From: Halioglobus japonicus
GTDB lineage: Bacteria > Pseudomonadota > Gammaproteobacteria > Pseudomonadales > Halieaceae
Assembly (NCBI GenBank): GCA_902705825.1
Contig: CACSIL010000053.1
Coordinates: 104,261-158,641 of the forward strand
Reading direction: 5' to 3'
Length of the DNA: 54,381 nt
Made by a program: the position numbers and the translations under genes
The notes under the pieces: generated by a model
What the model saw: the letters and a program-made list of their open reading frames with translations, nothing else
Database searches by the model: none
What the model was told of the DNA's origin: nothing
Shown: piece by piece, positions 43,106 to 52,795 of the stretch
Position numbering within the stretch: the first letter of the stretch is position 1
Layout: each line of letters starts with the position of its first letter

Positions 43106-44272
43106 TTACGACAAACGCTCCTTGAAATCCTCGTAGCCGAATTCCCGCACGATCTCCAGTTCGCCGGTATTGGAGTTCCACAGCGCAATCGCGGGTAGTT
43201 GGGTGCCATTGAATGTGCTGGTTTTGACCATGGTGTAGTGCGCCATATCGCTGAATACGAGCCGCTGGCCGACTTGCAGCGGTTGCGCGAAACTGTAGTC
43301 GCCCATTACATCGCCGGCCAGGCAGGTTAGGCCGCCCAGCCGATAGGTATGCGCTAATTCACCGGGTTCACCCGCGCCGAGGATATCGGCGCGGTAGGGC
43401 ATTTCCAGCAGATCCGGCATATGGCAGGTGGCGGAGGTATCCAGAATAGCCTGATCCAGAGCGTTCCAGCCCAGATCCAACACCTCAGTTACCAATACGC
43501 CGGTACCGATGGCGACCGCCTCACCGGGCTCCAGATACACCTGCACATCGTAACGGCTGGCGAAATCGCGGACACAGGCTGCCAACGCGTCTGTCTGGTA
43601 ATCCGGGCGTGTAATATGGTGCCCGCCGCCAAAGTTCACCCACTGCATACGGTGCAGCAGGTGCCCGAATTTTTCCTCCACCGCTTGCAGCGTGCGCTGC
43701 AGCGGAGGGAAATCCTGCTCGCACAGGGTATGAAAATGCAGCCCGCTGATATCCTCAAGCGTGTGTTCATCGAGGTGCGACAGAGGAATCCCCAGCCGTG
43801 AGCCAGGTGCACAGGGATCGTATATAGGCACGGTACCCTCGGAGTGCTCGGGATTAATACGCAGGCCGAATTTCAGCCCCGGTCTGCGCTCCCGTGCCGC
43901 CAGTGCCAGCGGGCGAAAGCGCTGCCACTGCGCGCAGCTGTTGAATACCACGTGATCGGCTATCTCGAGGATGTCGCGCAGGTCGCTCTCACTGTAGGCG
44001 GCGCTGAACACATGAACTTCGCCACCGTAGCATTCGCGACCCAGCCGGGCTTCGTGCAGGCCGCTGGCACAGGTGCCACTGAGGTAGCTCGATATCAGTG
44101 GGGCCAGCCGCCACATAGAGAAGGCTTTCAGGGCGGCCAGCACTTTCGCGCCACTGTCCTGGGCCACCTGTTGCAGAATCTGCAGGTTGCGCTCTACAGC
44201 GACCTGGTCCACCACAAAACAGGGTGTCGGCAGTTGGGCCAGATCGAGCTTTTCAAAGTCCGTGAATTGCAT
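43106..44272 (-). CDS. nspC: Carboxynorspermidine decarboxylase NspC
   Basis: A 388-aa fold-type III PLP enzyme: the PLP Lys lies in VLAALKAFSMW, with GLHEARLGREC, NFGGGHHITRPDYQ and LEPGEAVAIGTGVLV. It decarboxylates carboxynorspermidine or carboxyspermidine to norspermidine or spermidine. It is the last gene of the polyamine operon, 18 bp after carboxynorspermidine synthase. In Vibrio, NspC also affects biofilm formation through norspermidine. Confidence 0.93.
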   Translation of the reverse strand: MQFTDFEKLDLAQLPTPCFVVDQVAVERNLQILQQVAQDSGAKVLAALKAFSMWRLAPLISSYLSGTCASGLHEARLGRECYGGEVHVFSAAYSESDLRDILEIADHVVFNSCAQWQRFRPLALAARERRPGLKFGLRINPEHSEGTVPIYDPCAPGSRLGIPLSHLDEHTLEDISGLHFHTLCEQDFPPLQRTLQAVEEKFGHLLHRMQWVNFGGGHHITRPDYQTDALAACVRDFASRYDVQVYLEPGEAVAIGTGVLVTEVLDLGWNALDQAILDTSATCHMPDLLEMPYRADILGAGEPGELAHTYRLGGLTCLAGDVMGDYSFAQPLQVGQRLVFSDMAHYTMVKTSTFNGTQLPAIALWNSNTGELEIVREFGYEDFKERLS

Positions 44273-44290
44273 GCGCGCTTGCCTGTTGTC

Positions 44291-45502
44291 TCAGCTCTGG
44301 GCGATATCCAGATGGAAGGCCGGGTTCAGCTCAACCACTTTCCAGGGCAGCCCATAGAGATTCATGTCTTCCATGAATGGATCAGGGTCGCACTGCTCGA
44401 CGTTCCACACACCCGGTTGACGCCACTTGCCCTGGAGAATCATTTTCGCACCTATCATCGCGGGAACGCCGGTGGTGTAGGAGATGGCCTGCGATTGCAC
44501 CTCCTGATAACAGCTCTCGTGGTCACAGATGTTGTAGAGATACATCACTTTTTCCCGGCCATCTTTTACGCCGCGAACAATACAGCCGATGCAGGTTCGG
44601 CCCTTGGTGCGCGGCCCCAGTGTGGACGGGTCGGGCAACAGGTGGGCGAGGAATTGAATCGGCACGATGGATTGGCCCTGGAACTCGACGGGCTCTATGC
44701 CGGTCATGCCTACATTTTCCAGTACTTCCAGATGCTTCAGGTAGTTGTCTGAAAAGCTCATCCAGAACTGGGCCCGGCGCAGGCTGGGGAAGTGTTTGCT
44801 GATCGACTCCAGCTCCTCGTGATACATGCGGTAGATATCGAACGTGCCGACATCCTCCGGGCAGGTGTAATGCGCCTTCATGGACATTGCCGGCGTTGTG
44901 ACGAACTCGCCATTTTCCCAGTGGCGGCACTCGGCGCTCACTTCGCGAATGTTGATTTCGGGGTTGAAATTGGTGGCAAACGGATAGCCGTGGTCGCCAC
45001 CGTTGACGTCGATGATATCCAGCTCATGGATCTCATCGAAGTAGTGTTTGGCGAGATAGGCGGTGAAAAGGTTGGTGGCGCCGGGATCAAAACCGCTGCC
45101 CAGAATGGCGGTTAAACCGGCATCGAGAAAGCGCTGCTGGTAGGCCCACTGCCAATGGTATTCAAACTTGGCGGTATCCTGCGGTTCGTAATTGGCGGTA
45201 TCGAGATAGTGGACGCCGGCTTCAAGGCAGGCATCCATGATGGTCAGGTCCTGATACGGCAGTGCCACGTTAATCACCAGCTCCGGTTTTTCCTTTTGCA
45301 GCAGGCTCACCAGTTCGGGAACATTATCGGCATCGACCTGGGCGGTGCGTATCGGCCGACTCAATTGCGCGGCAATTGCCTGGCATTTGGCTTCGGTGCG
45401 ACTGGCGAGCACTATCTCGGTAAATATCTCGGGAAGTTGCGCGCACTTGTGTGTCACCACGCCGCCAACGCCGCCGGCGCCGATTATCATCACTTTAGAC
45501 AT
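44291..45502 (-). CDS. Carboxynorspermidine synthase (saccharopine dehydrogenase-like)
   Basis: A 403-aa oxidoreductase of the saccharopine-dehydrogenase fold: NAD(P) loop MIIGAGGVGGVVTHKCAQ, LDTANYEPQDTAKFEY, GSGFDPGATNLFTAYLAKH. Adjacent nspC and speA identify it as the synthase that condenses aspartate semialdehyde with putrescine or diaminopropane to carboxyspermidine or carboxynorspermidine. The ATG at 45502 has GAGGACAA upstream. Confidence 0.92.
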   Translation of the reverse strand: MSKVMIIGAGGVGGVVTHKCAQLPEIFTEIVLASRTEAKCQAIAAQLSRPIRTAQVDADNVPELVSLLQKEKPELVINVALPYQDLTIMDACLEAGVHYLDTANYEPQDTAKFEYHWQWAYQQRFLDAGLTAILGSGFDPGATNLFTAYLAKHYFDEIHELDIIDVNGGDHGYPFATNFNPEINIREVSAECRHWENGEFVTTPAMSMKAHYTCPEDVGTFDIYRMYHEELESISKHFPSLRRAQFWMSFSDNYLKHLEVLENVGMTGIEPVEFQGQSIVPIQFLAHLLPDPSTLGPRTKGRTCIGCIVRGVKDGREKVMYLYNICDHESCYQEVQSQAISYTTGVPAMIGAKMILQGKWRQPGVWNVEQCDPDPFMEDMNLYGLPWKVVELNPAFHLDIAQS

Positions 45503-45518
45503 AGGCTTGTCCTCTGTA

Positions 45519-47465
45519 TCATTCGTGTTCAAAGTAGGTATAGCCATGCAGGCTATCCTTGAACGCCTGCAGTATGGCCTGGCGTTGTGGGATGCTGATT
45601 TTGCCGTTGCGTACGGCCTCCTCCGCGATCAGGCGAAACTGCTCCTGCATCTTCTTGGGTTCGTACTCCACGTACTTGAGTACATCGAAGATGCTGTCGC
45701 CCTGGAATTCACGCACAAACTCAAAGGTACCATCGGGGTTTACCGCCACATTCACCACGTTGGTATCACCGAACAGGTTGTGCAGGTCTCCGAGTGTCTC
45801 CTGATAGGCGCCCACAAGAAAAACACCCAGATAATAGTCTTCATCTGGTTTTAATTCATGCAGATTGAGGGTGCGGCTGATGCCCTCTGGCGTGGAAAAG
45901 CGATCGATCTTGCCGTCGCAGTCACAAGTCAGGTCTGCCAGCACGGCTGAACGGGTGGGTTCCTCCGTCAGGCGATGAATTGGCATGATAGGGAATACCT
46001 GATCTATCGCCCACATATCCGGCAAAGACTGGAACAGGCTGAAGTTGCCGTAGTAAATGTCGGACAGCAGCTCAGGCAGGTTCTCCAGTTCAGGGGGAAT
46101 CCGGTTCAGCTGTGGCAGTATCGTCGCGATACGCTGCAGCACTGCCAGATAGAAATTTTCTCCCAGCGCACGCTCACGCAGCGTGGCCTGGCCGTGGTGG
46201 AATTCTTCGCGTAGCTCGTCGCGGTAGAACAGGGCGTCGTTGTAGCACTCCTGAAAGTTCTGCTCACTCACCGTACCCAGTACAGCTACCAGATTGCTCA
46301 GGTTTTCGTTGCAATCCTCGGGCAGTTTGTCGGGCAGAATCCCGGGATTGCTGTCGCGTACATCGAGTATGTTAAAGAGCAACATAGACGAGTAGGCCAC
46401 CGTCGCGCGGCCCGATTCAGTGATAATCACCGGATGTGGGATTTCCAGCGGATCCAGCGTTTCACAGATACTCTCGACAATATTGGTGCAGTATTCCTGT
46501 AACTGATAGTTCATGCTGTGCGTGCTGTTGGTGCGGGCGCCCTCATAGTCCACAGCGAGGCCGCCGCCAAGATCGAGATACCCCATGGGCGCACCTTCCT
46601 GCACCAGGCCGGCGTAAAACCGGCACGCATCCAGCACTCCGCTGCGCACATTGCGAATATTGGGTATTTGCGAACCCAGGTGGCAGTGCAGTAGTTGCAG
46701 GCAGTGCAGCATATCGGCGGCGCGCAGTTCATCGACTACTGAGATCAGCGCATCCGTGGAGAGCCCGAATATGGAGCGATCCCCGCTGTCCTGACTCCAG
46801 TGGCCATCAACCACAACGCTGTTCTTGATCCGCACGCCGATCAGTGGCTCGACATTCAGTGCCCGACTCCGCTGGATAAGCAGCGGTAACTCGGTCAGAG
46901 ATTCCAGCACGAAGAAACAGGCAATGCCCATCTGACGGGCGTAGAGCCCCAGATCGATGAACTCAGCATCCTTGTAGCCATTGCAGATGATCAGGCTGTC
47001 GTGATCGCGCAACTGCGAGAGTGCAATGATCAGCTCTGCTTTGCTGCCCGCCTCGAGGCCGTGATGGTAGTGGCGGCCATAGTCGGCGATTTCCTCAATA
47101 ACGTGGCATTGCTGGTTGACCTTGATGGGAAAGACGCCACGGTACTTGTTCTGGTAACCACCTTGCTTGATAGCCAGCGCAAAAGACTCATTGAGCACCT
47201 TGATGCGCTGGTCCAGCAGGTTGCGAATGCGAAGTACTGCTGGCATATGCAAGCCACGTGCACGCATGCCCAGCACAATATCCATAATGGAAACCACGAC
47301 CTGGTGATCACCAAAATCGACGTTGACCTGTGCTTCGCCCTGCTCTGAGAGATTGAAATACCCCGCACCCCAGGTATTAATGCCGTACAGTTCTGCACTG
47401 TGTTCGCTGCTCCAGTCTGAGTCAGCGCCAGCCGCTTTTGATTTGTCCGTTCGCTCTTTCAGCAT
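45519..47465 (-). CDS. speA: Biosynthetic arginine decarboxylase SpeA
   Basis: A 648-aa PLP enzyme of the SpeA family: YGINTWGAGYFNLSEQGE near the N-terminus, PLP Lys in FPIKVNQQCHVIEEI, LHCHLGSQIPNIRNV, DLGGGLAVDYEGA and ITESGRATVAYSSML. It turns arginine into agmatine, which another enzyme (agmatinase or the deiminase route, outside the window) makes into putrescine. The ATG at 47465 follows AAGGA. It is the first gene of the operon speA - carboxynorspermidine synthase - nspC, with gaps of 16 and 18 bp. Confidence 0.95.
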   Translation of the reverse strand: MLKERTDKSKAAGADSDWSSEHSAELYGINTWGAGYFNLSEQGEAQVNVDFGDHQVVVSIMDIVLGMRARGLHMPAVLRIRNLLDQRIKVLNESFALAIKQGGYQNKYRGVFPIKVNQQCHVIEEIADYGRHYHHGLEAGSKAELIIALSQLRDHDSLIICNGYKDAEFIDLGLYARQMGIACFFVLESLTELPLLIQRSRALNVEPLIGVRIKNSVVVDGHWSQDSGDRSIFGLSTDALISVVDELRAADMLHCLQLLHCHLGSQIPNIRNVRSGVLDACRFYAGLVQEGAPMGYLDLGGGLAVDYEGARTNSTHSMNYQLQEYCTNIVESICETLDPLEIPHPVIITESGRATVAYSSMLLFNILDVRDSNPGILPDKLPEDCNENLSNLVAVLGTVSEQNFQECYNDALFYRDELREEFHHGQATLRERALGENFYLAVLQRIATILPQLNRIPPELENLPELLSDIYYGNFSLFQSLPDMWAIDQVFPIMPIHRLTEEPTRSAVLADLTCDCDGKIDRFSTPEGISRTLNLHELKPDEDYYLGVFLVGAYQETLGDLHNLFGDTNVVNVAVNPDGTFEFVREFQGDSIFDVLKYVEYEPKKMQEQFRLIAEEAVRNGKISIPQRQAILQAFKDSLHGYTYFEHE

Positions 47466-47859
47466 GATGTGTAACGTCCTTTGCAATGTCATTGCCGACA
47501 GCCGCGCGTGCGTGGTGCATAGTAAAACGGTATATGAAGAAGATGACAAACCTGAATTCAGTGGCGCGCCATTCTCCTACCCACCCAGCAGAATTGAAAT
47601 TGGTAGATTGAACCCGTTCCAGGTGTCGCCTGTGGCTGCAGAATTCATGGAATATCCGCTGCCACAGGCTCGGCGGCGATTTTATGCCTGCCGGAAGAGA
47701 ACGCAAGGTTTTTCTGGCTGTCTGTCTGGCGTGAGATCGCAGGCGGATACGCAATTTTCACAGTGCGTATCGCTGCATGTGTTCATTTATACCATTGTGA
47801 GCGATGGCGGGGCGGGCGTAGTATTGCCTGAGTACCGCTGCTCTTTTCAGGAGGAAAAT
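47466..47859. other. 394-bp gap between speA and the DUF1161 gene
   Basis: The gap should hold the speA promoter and leader (leftward) and the DUF1161 promoter (rightward). A 9-bp inverted repeat, GCCTGTGGC (47628-47636) and GCCACAGGC (47661-47669), lies in it with a 24-nt loop. In-frame reading through it towards 47860 is not protein-like. I cannot name a firm promoter. Confidence 0.4.
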
Positions 47860-48084
47860 ATGCGCAAGATCACACTGGCACTGCTGGCGACTCTCATCGC
47901 CTCACCTGCATTTGCACAACCCAAAGACTGTAACGAACTGAAGGCCGAAATCGACGCAAAGATATCTGCTAACGGCGTGGCCAGTTTTACTACCACGATA
48001 GTTGACAGGGACGCCGCCGAGGATGGCAAGGTTGTCGGTACCTGTGACAACGGCACCAGGAAGATTGTCTACAAACGCGGCTAG
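47860..48084 (+). CDS. DUF1161 family exported protein
   Basis: A 74-aa small exported protein: signal MRKITLALLATLIASPAFA, then QPKDCNELKAEIDAKISANGV and VVGTCDNGTRKIVYKRG, the DUF1161 pattern with two Cys that could form a disulfide. The ATG at 47860 follows AGGAGG (47849-47854). The function is unknown. Confidence 0.88.
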   Translation: MRKITLALLATLIASPAFAQPKDCNELKAEIDAKISANGVASFTTTIVDRDAAEDGKVVGTCDNGTRKIVYKRG

Positions 48085-48139
48085 TCCGTGCCTAGTGCAA
48101 TTTACAAGCCAGAAACCCCAGTCTGATAGGCAAACGCAG

Positions 48140-48164
48140 CCGACTCCGCGAATTGCGGCGTCGG
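48140..48164 (+). terminator. Stem-loop after the DUF1161 gene
   Basis: Arms CCGACtCCGC and GCGGcGTCGG (9 of 10 pairs) around GAATT. No T-run follows. It lies between two rightward genes and may end or protect the first transcript. Confidence 0.4.
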
Positions 48165-48233
48165 ATAGTTACACTATTCCTGATTTCTGATATAACCTAG
48201 CTCACTTACTGATAGCAAAAGAGGGCGTGGGTT

Positions 48234-49745
48234 ATGGTCAGGGTAATTTTGATGCTGGCGCTGCTGCTCCCCTGCCTGAGTCTGCACGCCTCCAATTTCC
48301 CCCGGCCCGCGTCGCTGGAACCCGCTATTCAATTCTGGATCAAAGTGTACACCCAGGTCTCAACCGACCAGGGCTATGTTCACGATGACGAGAATTTAGC
48401 GGTGATATACGAGGTGGTCGATTTACCGCTTGGTGCCAGCAGGGACGTGCGAAACCAGCACATTGACGCCGCCACGAAACGGGTGCGCAGTGCACTGAGA
48501 TCACTCGGCCAGGGTAAGCGCAGTGGCCTGAATGCCACCGAAGCCGGGGTGTTGGCCTCCTGGCCAGATGACACCAGTTCCCGGGTCTTTGCCCGCGCCG
48601 CAGACAATGTCCGCTTCCAGACGGGTCAATCGGATCGCTTCAAGGAAGGGCTTGTTCGCTCGGGCCAGTGGAAGCCGCATATTCGCGCGGTGCTGGCGAA
48701 GTATGATTTGCCGCTGGAACTGGAAGTGCTCCCGCATGTGGAATCCTCTTTCAATCCCCTGGCTTATTCTAAAGTTGCCGCCGCGGGGATGTGGCAGTTC
48801 ATGCCGGCCACCGCGCGCGAGTATATGCGGGTGGATGAGGTTATCGATGAGCGTATGGACCCGTATATTGCAACAGACGGTGCAGCCAGGCTGCTGCGGA
48901 CCAACCTGAAAGTAACCGGGACCTGGCCGCTCGCGCTGACTGGATACAATCACGGTGCCGGTGGCATGGCCCGTGCCGCCAAGGCGATGGGTACCACGGA
49001 TATTGATGTCATCATACATAACTACAAAGGCAAGGCATTCGGCTTTGCTTCGCGCAATTTCTACCCGTCCTTTCTGGCCGCGTTGGAAGTAGACCGAAAT
49101 CCCGGTCGCTATGTCGGTCGAGTGGAGGTCGACAGCCCCACTGCATACGATGTGGTGACGGTGCAGGAGTATGTATCGGCACATGCGCTGGCGCGAGAGG
49201 CGGGCATCAGTATCGAAGAACTCAAACAGCATAACCCGGCTCTGTTGGCTCCGGTGTGGCAGGGTGAAAAGTACATTCCTCGCGATTACCCCATTCGTGT
49301 GCCTGCCGTTAACCTGCGACAAACGCTGGACAGCACAGTGGCCTCACTGTCCCGTGATGAACGTCTAAACCAACAGAAACCCGATCGTATGCACCGCATC
49401 GCGCAGGGTGATTCTCTGTCCTCGATTGCCAGGCGCTACGGGGTCTCTGTGTCGAGTCTGATGACAGCGAATGGGTTGCGCAATCATTCTATCCAGGCGG
49501 GAAAAACACTGAAATTGCCCGGAAATCTCGGCCGTGAACCTCTCTCTTCGTCACACATTGCAAGCACGCGGGCCCGGCTCGCCGGCGAGCAGCCCAGTGA
49601 GTATGTCATTCGCACTGGCGATTCCCTGTGGAGTATCGCGCGGCGCTTTAAAGTGTCCACGCAACAGCTGCTGTCCTGGAACGACATCTCCGACAAGAAA
49701 CCTATTCAGCCCGGGCAGACCCTCAAAATTGCCAGTGCCGGTTGA
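48234..49745 (+). CDS. mltD: MltD-type lytic transglycosylase with LysM domains
   Basis: A 503-aa exported protein: signal MVRVILMLALLLPCLSLHA, then an SLT/goose-lysozyme-like domain with a candidate catalytic Glu in HVESSFNPLAYSKVAAAGMWQFMPATA (about residues 165-190) and GYNHGAGGMARAA. Two LysM domains follow (about 387-430 and 457-503, RTGDSLWSIARRFKVS) and a weaker LysM-like stretch lies at 305-350. It cleaves peptidoglycan and makes 1,6-anhydromuropeptides. The layout matches E. coli MltD. Confidence 0.92.
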   Translation: MVRVILMLALLLPCLSLHASNFPRPASLEPAIQFWIKVYTQVSTDQGYVHDDENLAVIYEVVDLPLGASRDVRNQHIDAATKRVRSALRSLGQGKRSGLNATEAGVLASWPDDTSSRVFARAADNVRFQTGQSDRFKEGLVRSGQWKPHIRAVLAKYDLPLELEVLPHVESSFNPLAYSKVAAAGMWQFMPATAREYMRVDEVIDERMDPYIATDGAARLLRTNLKVTGTWPLALTGYNHGAGGMARAAKAMGTTDIDVIIHNYKGKAFGFASRNFYPSFLAALEVDRNPGRYVGRVEVDSPTAYDVVTVQEYVSAHALAREAGISIEELKQHNPALLAPVWQGEKYIPRDYPIRVPAVNLRQTLDSTVASLSRDERLNQQKPDRMHRIAQGDSLSSIARRYGVSVSSLMTANGLRNHSIQAGKTLKLPGNLGREPLSSSHIASTRARLAGEQPSEYVIRTGDSLWSIARRFKVSTQQLLSWNDISDKKPIQPGQTLKIASAG

Positions 49746-49784
49746 GGCACCGTATGGCACCGCGAGTATGCAGAAAGTAACAGT

Positions 49785-50522
49785 ATGAACGGCGACGAAC
49801 AGCGCGACTCCACCTACATCTCCAGCGACGAGCTGCGCGGCAACACGCGCGCGGTGCGGCCCAAAGACGCAGCCACCCTGATTATCGTGCGCAATGGCGG
49901 GAGGGAGCCGCGCGTGTTGATGGGCAAACGGGCTGCCTCGCACAAGTTTATGCCGAACAAGTTTGTGTTCCCAGGTGGCAGGGTAGATCCCGGTGATGGC
50001 CGCCTGGTGCCGCCGCACGATTTACACCCGGAGGTAATGAGGCGGTTGCGTCGGGGGTGTTCACCTACCCGGGCGCGAGCGCTGGCAATGGCCGCCATTC
50101 GAGAGACCTACGAGGAGACCGGGCTGGTAATCGGAGAGCCCCACACGCCCACATTGAAAACGCGCTCTGCGCAGTGGGCCGATTTTCTTCAGCACGACGT
50201 CAATCCACGGCTGGATGTCCTGCATCTCATCGCCAGAGCGATTACCCCGCCTTACCGCAGCCGTCGCTTTGATGCGCGCTTCTTCATGATCGATGCCAAG
50301 CACATTCAGGGCGAGGTACATGAGCGTCCGCAGGGCTCCGGCGAGTTGCTGGATTTGCACTGGGTGGGGATATCCAAAGCGCAGCAGATGGACCAGTTGC
50401 CGCATATCACGCGTTCCGTGCTGCAGGAACTGGAACGACGATTGCGGGCCGGTGCCGGGCCGGACGCGAGCGGCCCCTTTGTGCATACCCGCTATGGTAA
50501 ACCGGTGGTCGAGTCTATTTAG
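49785..50522 (+). CDS. Nudix hydrolase
   Basis: A 245-aa Nudix enzyme: RAASHKFMPNKFVFPGGRVDPGDG, and after an insertion of about 30 residues the Nudix helix AIRETYEETGLVIG. The insertion within the Nudix box is typical of the NUDT19-like branch. It would hydrolyse a nucleoside diphosphate linked to X (possibly CoA or a dinucleotide). Its stop overlaps the convergent lipoprotein gene by 4 nt. Confidence 0.88.
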   Translation: MNGDEQRDSTYISSDELRGNTRAVRPKDAATLIIVRNGGREPRVLMGKRAASHKFMPNKFVFPGGRVDPGDGRLVPPHDLHPEVMRRLRRGCSPTRARALAMAAIRETYEETGLVIGEPHTPTLKTRSAQWADFLQHDVNPRLDVLHLIARAITPPYRSRRFDARFFMIDAKHIQGEVHERPQGSGELLDLHWVGISKAQQMDQLPHITRSVLQELERRLRAGAGPDASGPFVHTRYGKPVVESI

Positions 50523-52561
50523 GGGCGCTGCGGCGGCCCGATCAAAGGCGCCTTCACGGGGGATGCGAGACCAATATAGACCACCATTGCGTTGCCCACC
50601 GGGTCAGTCTGGATAGGTAAATCCTTCCAGTTGTTGGTTAGCCAGACGTTGCCGGAAGAATCGATTTCGACGGCGGTATTTCTGTCCAGTAAATCGCTGT
50701 GATAACCGGTGTCATCAGGAGACAGTGCATCGCCGGGTTCAACTCCTACCGGGCAGGAACCCTCTCTGGCACCACAAAACTGCGACACGCCACCCTTGGT
50801 GAAGTTTGCGACCCATACATTGTCCGAGCCATCAACGGCAATGCCCCAGGCGATCGTCAAGCCGCCGGGCGCCGTATAGTTGGGCACGAGTGGATCATCC
50901 GGCCGTGTATTGATCTGTACGCCATCGAGGTTGACCATCGCAATGCCTGCATAGGTGGAGGGCGGCTTGTTAATGGGCGGTGGGCAGGGCAGATCGATTT
51001 CGCCAGAAAGCGAGACCCAGACATTCCCCAGGCTGTCGGAGGCTACGCCCATGGGCAGTGATGACGAGCCGAGGTCATACTCGCGCAGGCGTGTGCCATC
51101 GCTGGCGAACGCCATGATGTTGCCACTCAGGGTGCCGCTGACCCAGGCGACGTCGTTGGTGTCGAAGGCAATGTCGAACGGTTTCTCAAAATTATCTTCG
51201 GAAATCGCCTGCCAGTTGTTGGGATCGCCGTTGCGATAGATAGTGACGTCCACTTGTTCATTCTCGATGGTCTGTCCGTTGCAACTCGCTATCCAGATAT
51301 CGCCCTGTGGATTAGCCACGGTACCCTGCGGCCAACCGATGCCGCCCTGTGTCCAACCGCCATCCTGCGGGTTGTTATCGATCGAGTCGAACGTTTGGGC
51401 GTCTGGCGATAGCGGCATACCATCTGCTGTGAATTGAGAAACACTGTTGTTGGCGATATCGGTTGGACAGGTGCTGCCCTTGAACCCGTAGTTGCCCACC
51501 CATATGTCGTTGGTCTGTGGTGCCACAGTGACGCCGTACCCTGCGCCGAGCACACCCCCACCTGTAAATGTATCCACCTCGCCGGTGGCAGGATCCATTC
51601 GAAAAAGTAACTGACTGGCGCAGTCTGGCAGAACGTAGGTCTCACTGGTTACCAGGTTGTTAACAATCCACATCTGTCCATCCTGATCAAATGCCATATT
51701 GCCAGGCCCGGCAAGATTCGTGGGATCTCCGTTAAACAGCAGGGACAGTGTCCAGGCAGTGGGCGCATTGAGGCCCAGATCTGGCTGATAGACGTTGGCT
51801 GTTACGAGATTGAACAGTGGCACCGGATTCAGCCACGGCGTCTTCGCCAGATTGGCCATCGCCCGAAACGTATCCTGTGCCACAGTGCCGTCCAGAGGAA
51901 GGGTCAGTTGCAGTATCGATCGGCAAACCGCAGCATCAGTGGCGCAACTGGCCAGTAAATTGCCCAGTTCATTGAGGGTGCGTAACGCGCTGAATGTGGA
52001 TTTAGGGTCATTGGCATTATTCGTGATTGTGGCGCCTGCCTCGCCGGTTTCCATATTCACAAGATTCCGCAGCAATCGGGGTGCCATCTCCAAACCAATG
52101 CTGTTGCCTTTCAGCGTGGGTCCATCGACAAATTGTGCTAGCGCAAAGGCAGACGCTACCGTGGTTAGCTCATTGATGGTGATGGTACTCATCTGGGGTT
52201 CGGCACCCAGCACGCTCGCCAGGACAAACGTCGCCGGCACATCCTGTGCCTGCGCGGCGATCTTCCCGCCCTTGCTGGTGAGGTAGATAACTGCCGAAGA
52301 ATCAGCGGGTTCCTTGTAACTGAATTCAAATGCGCCGGTGTCGTCAGTGCTGCCTTCGCCCAGCGCTGCTGCGCCGTCACTGCTGCTGTACACGCTGACG
52401 GTGGATGACACAACAGGTAATCCACCGCTAAGCAGGCTGCCTGCAATGACCTTATCTTCCTGCCGGTAACTGTTGTCTGAGGAGCTACAGCTTGCCAGTA
52501 ATATCGTGAAGGCGATCAGTAGCAGTGGGTGTAACAGCGGGTTTGTTGCGTGAGAATGCAT
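50519..52561 (-). CDS. Large lipoprotein with beta-propeller (NHL/Vgb-like) repeats
   Basis: A 680-aa lipoprotein: signal with the lipobox LLASC near residue 25. It has a DUF-like N-terminal part (residues 30-240; YSSSDGAAALGEGSTDDTGAFEFSYKEP), then NHL/virginiamycin-B-lyase-like repeats, of which GNVWVSLSGE, DNVWVANFTKGGVSQF and GNVWLTNNWKD are examples; I count about six blades. It is probably exposed on a membrane and structural or ligand-binding. The ATG follows AGGAGAA. Its promoter and a palindromic operator are described separately. Confidence 0.85.
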   Translation of the reverse strand: MHSHATNPLLHPLLLIAFTILLASCSSSDNSYRQEDKVIAGSLLSGGLPVVSSTVSVYSSSDGAAALGEGSTDDTGAFEFSYKEPADSSAVIYLTSKGGKIAAQAQDVPATFVLASVLGAEPQMSTITINELTTVASAFALAQFVDGPTLKGNSIGLEMAPRLLRNLVNMETGEAGATITNNANDPKSTFSALRTLNELGNLLASCATDAAVCRSILQLTLPLDGTVAQDTFRAMANLAKTPWLNPVPLFNLVTANVYQPDLGLNAPTAWTLSLLFNGDPTNLAGPGNMAFDQDGQMWIVNNLVTSETYVLPDCASQLLFRMDPATGEVDTFTGGGVLGAGYGVTVAPQTNDIWVGNYGFKGSTCPTDIANNSVSQFTADGMPLSPDAQTFDSIDNNPQDGGWTQGGIGWPQGTVANPQGDIWIASCNGQTIENEQVDVTIYRNGDPNNWQAISEDNFEKPFDIAFDTNDVAWVSGTLSGNIMAFASDGTRLREYDLGSSSLPMGVASDSLGNVWVSLSGEIDLPCPPPINKPPSTYAGIAMVNLDGVQINTRPDDPLVPNYTAPGGLTIAWGIAVDGSDNVWVANFTKGGVSQFCGAREGSCPVGVEPGDALSPDDTGYHSDLLDRNTAVEIDSSGNVWLTNNWKDLPIQTDPVGNAMVVYIGLASPVKAPLIGPPQRP

Positions 52562-52617
52562 TGAGGTTCTCCTGCTGTGTCGTTATTTACGATGGCTGAG
52601 CAGCAATGGTCTGTGTG

Positions 52618-52660
52618 CGACGTATACGTCGTTTTATATCATTTCATTGTGCGCACTCAA
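52618..52660 (-). promoter_or_regulatory. Promoter and palindromic operator of the beta-propeller lipoprotein
   Basis: Read leftwards: TTGAGT (52655-52660), a 16-bp spacer and TATAAA (52633-52638). Directly after it lies CGACGTATACGTCG (52618-52631), a perfect 14-bp palindrome covering the expected start site, so a repressor site is likely. The ATG at 52561 is about 57 bp downstream. Confidence 0.6.
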
Positions 52661-52795
52661 AATGCAATGGGGCTGAATGTGAGGTTTGTCGCACCGCTTC
52701 AGGAGGGGCTGCAATAGTTCTGTGAGAAAGTTGGTGCAAACATCTGAGCGCATCGCTGTGATAATACCCGGACACCGGATTGACCTGGCTCTCTG

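Noticed and set aside
47323..47859. A long upstream extension of the DUF1161 frame
   Set aside because: The DUF1161 signal peptide begins at 47860 with AGGAGG; the upstream translation is not protein-like and overlaps speA.
48501..49322. A 273-codon antisense frame over the MltD-type gene
   Set aside because: Its composition mirrors the transglycosylase and it has no domain.
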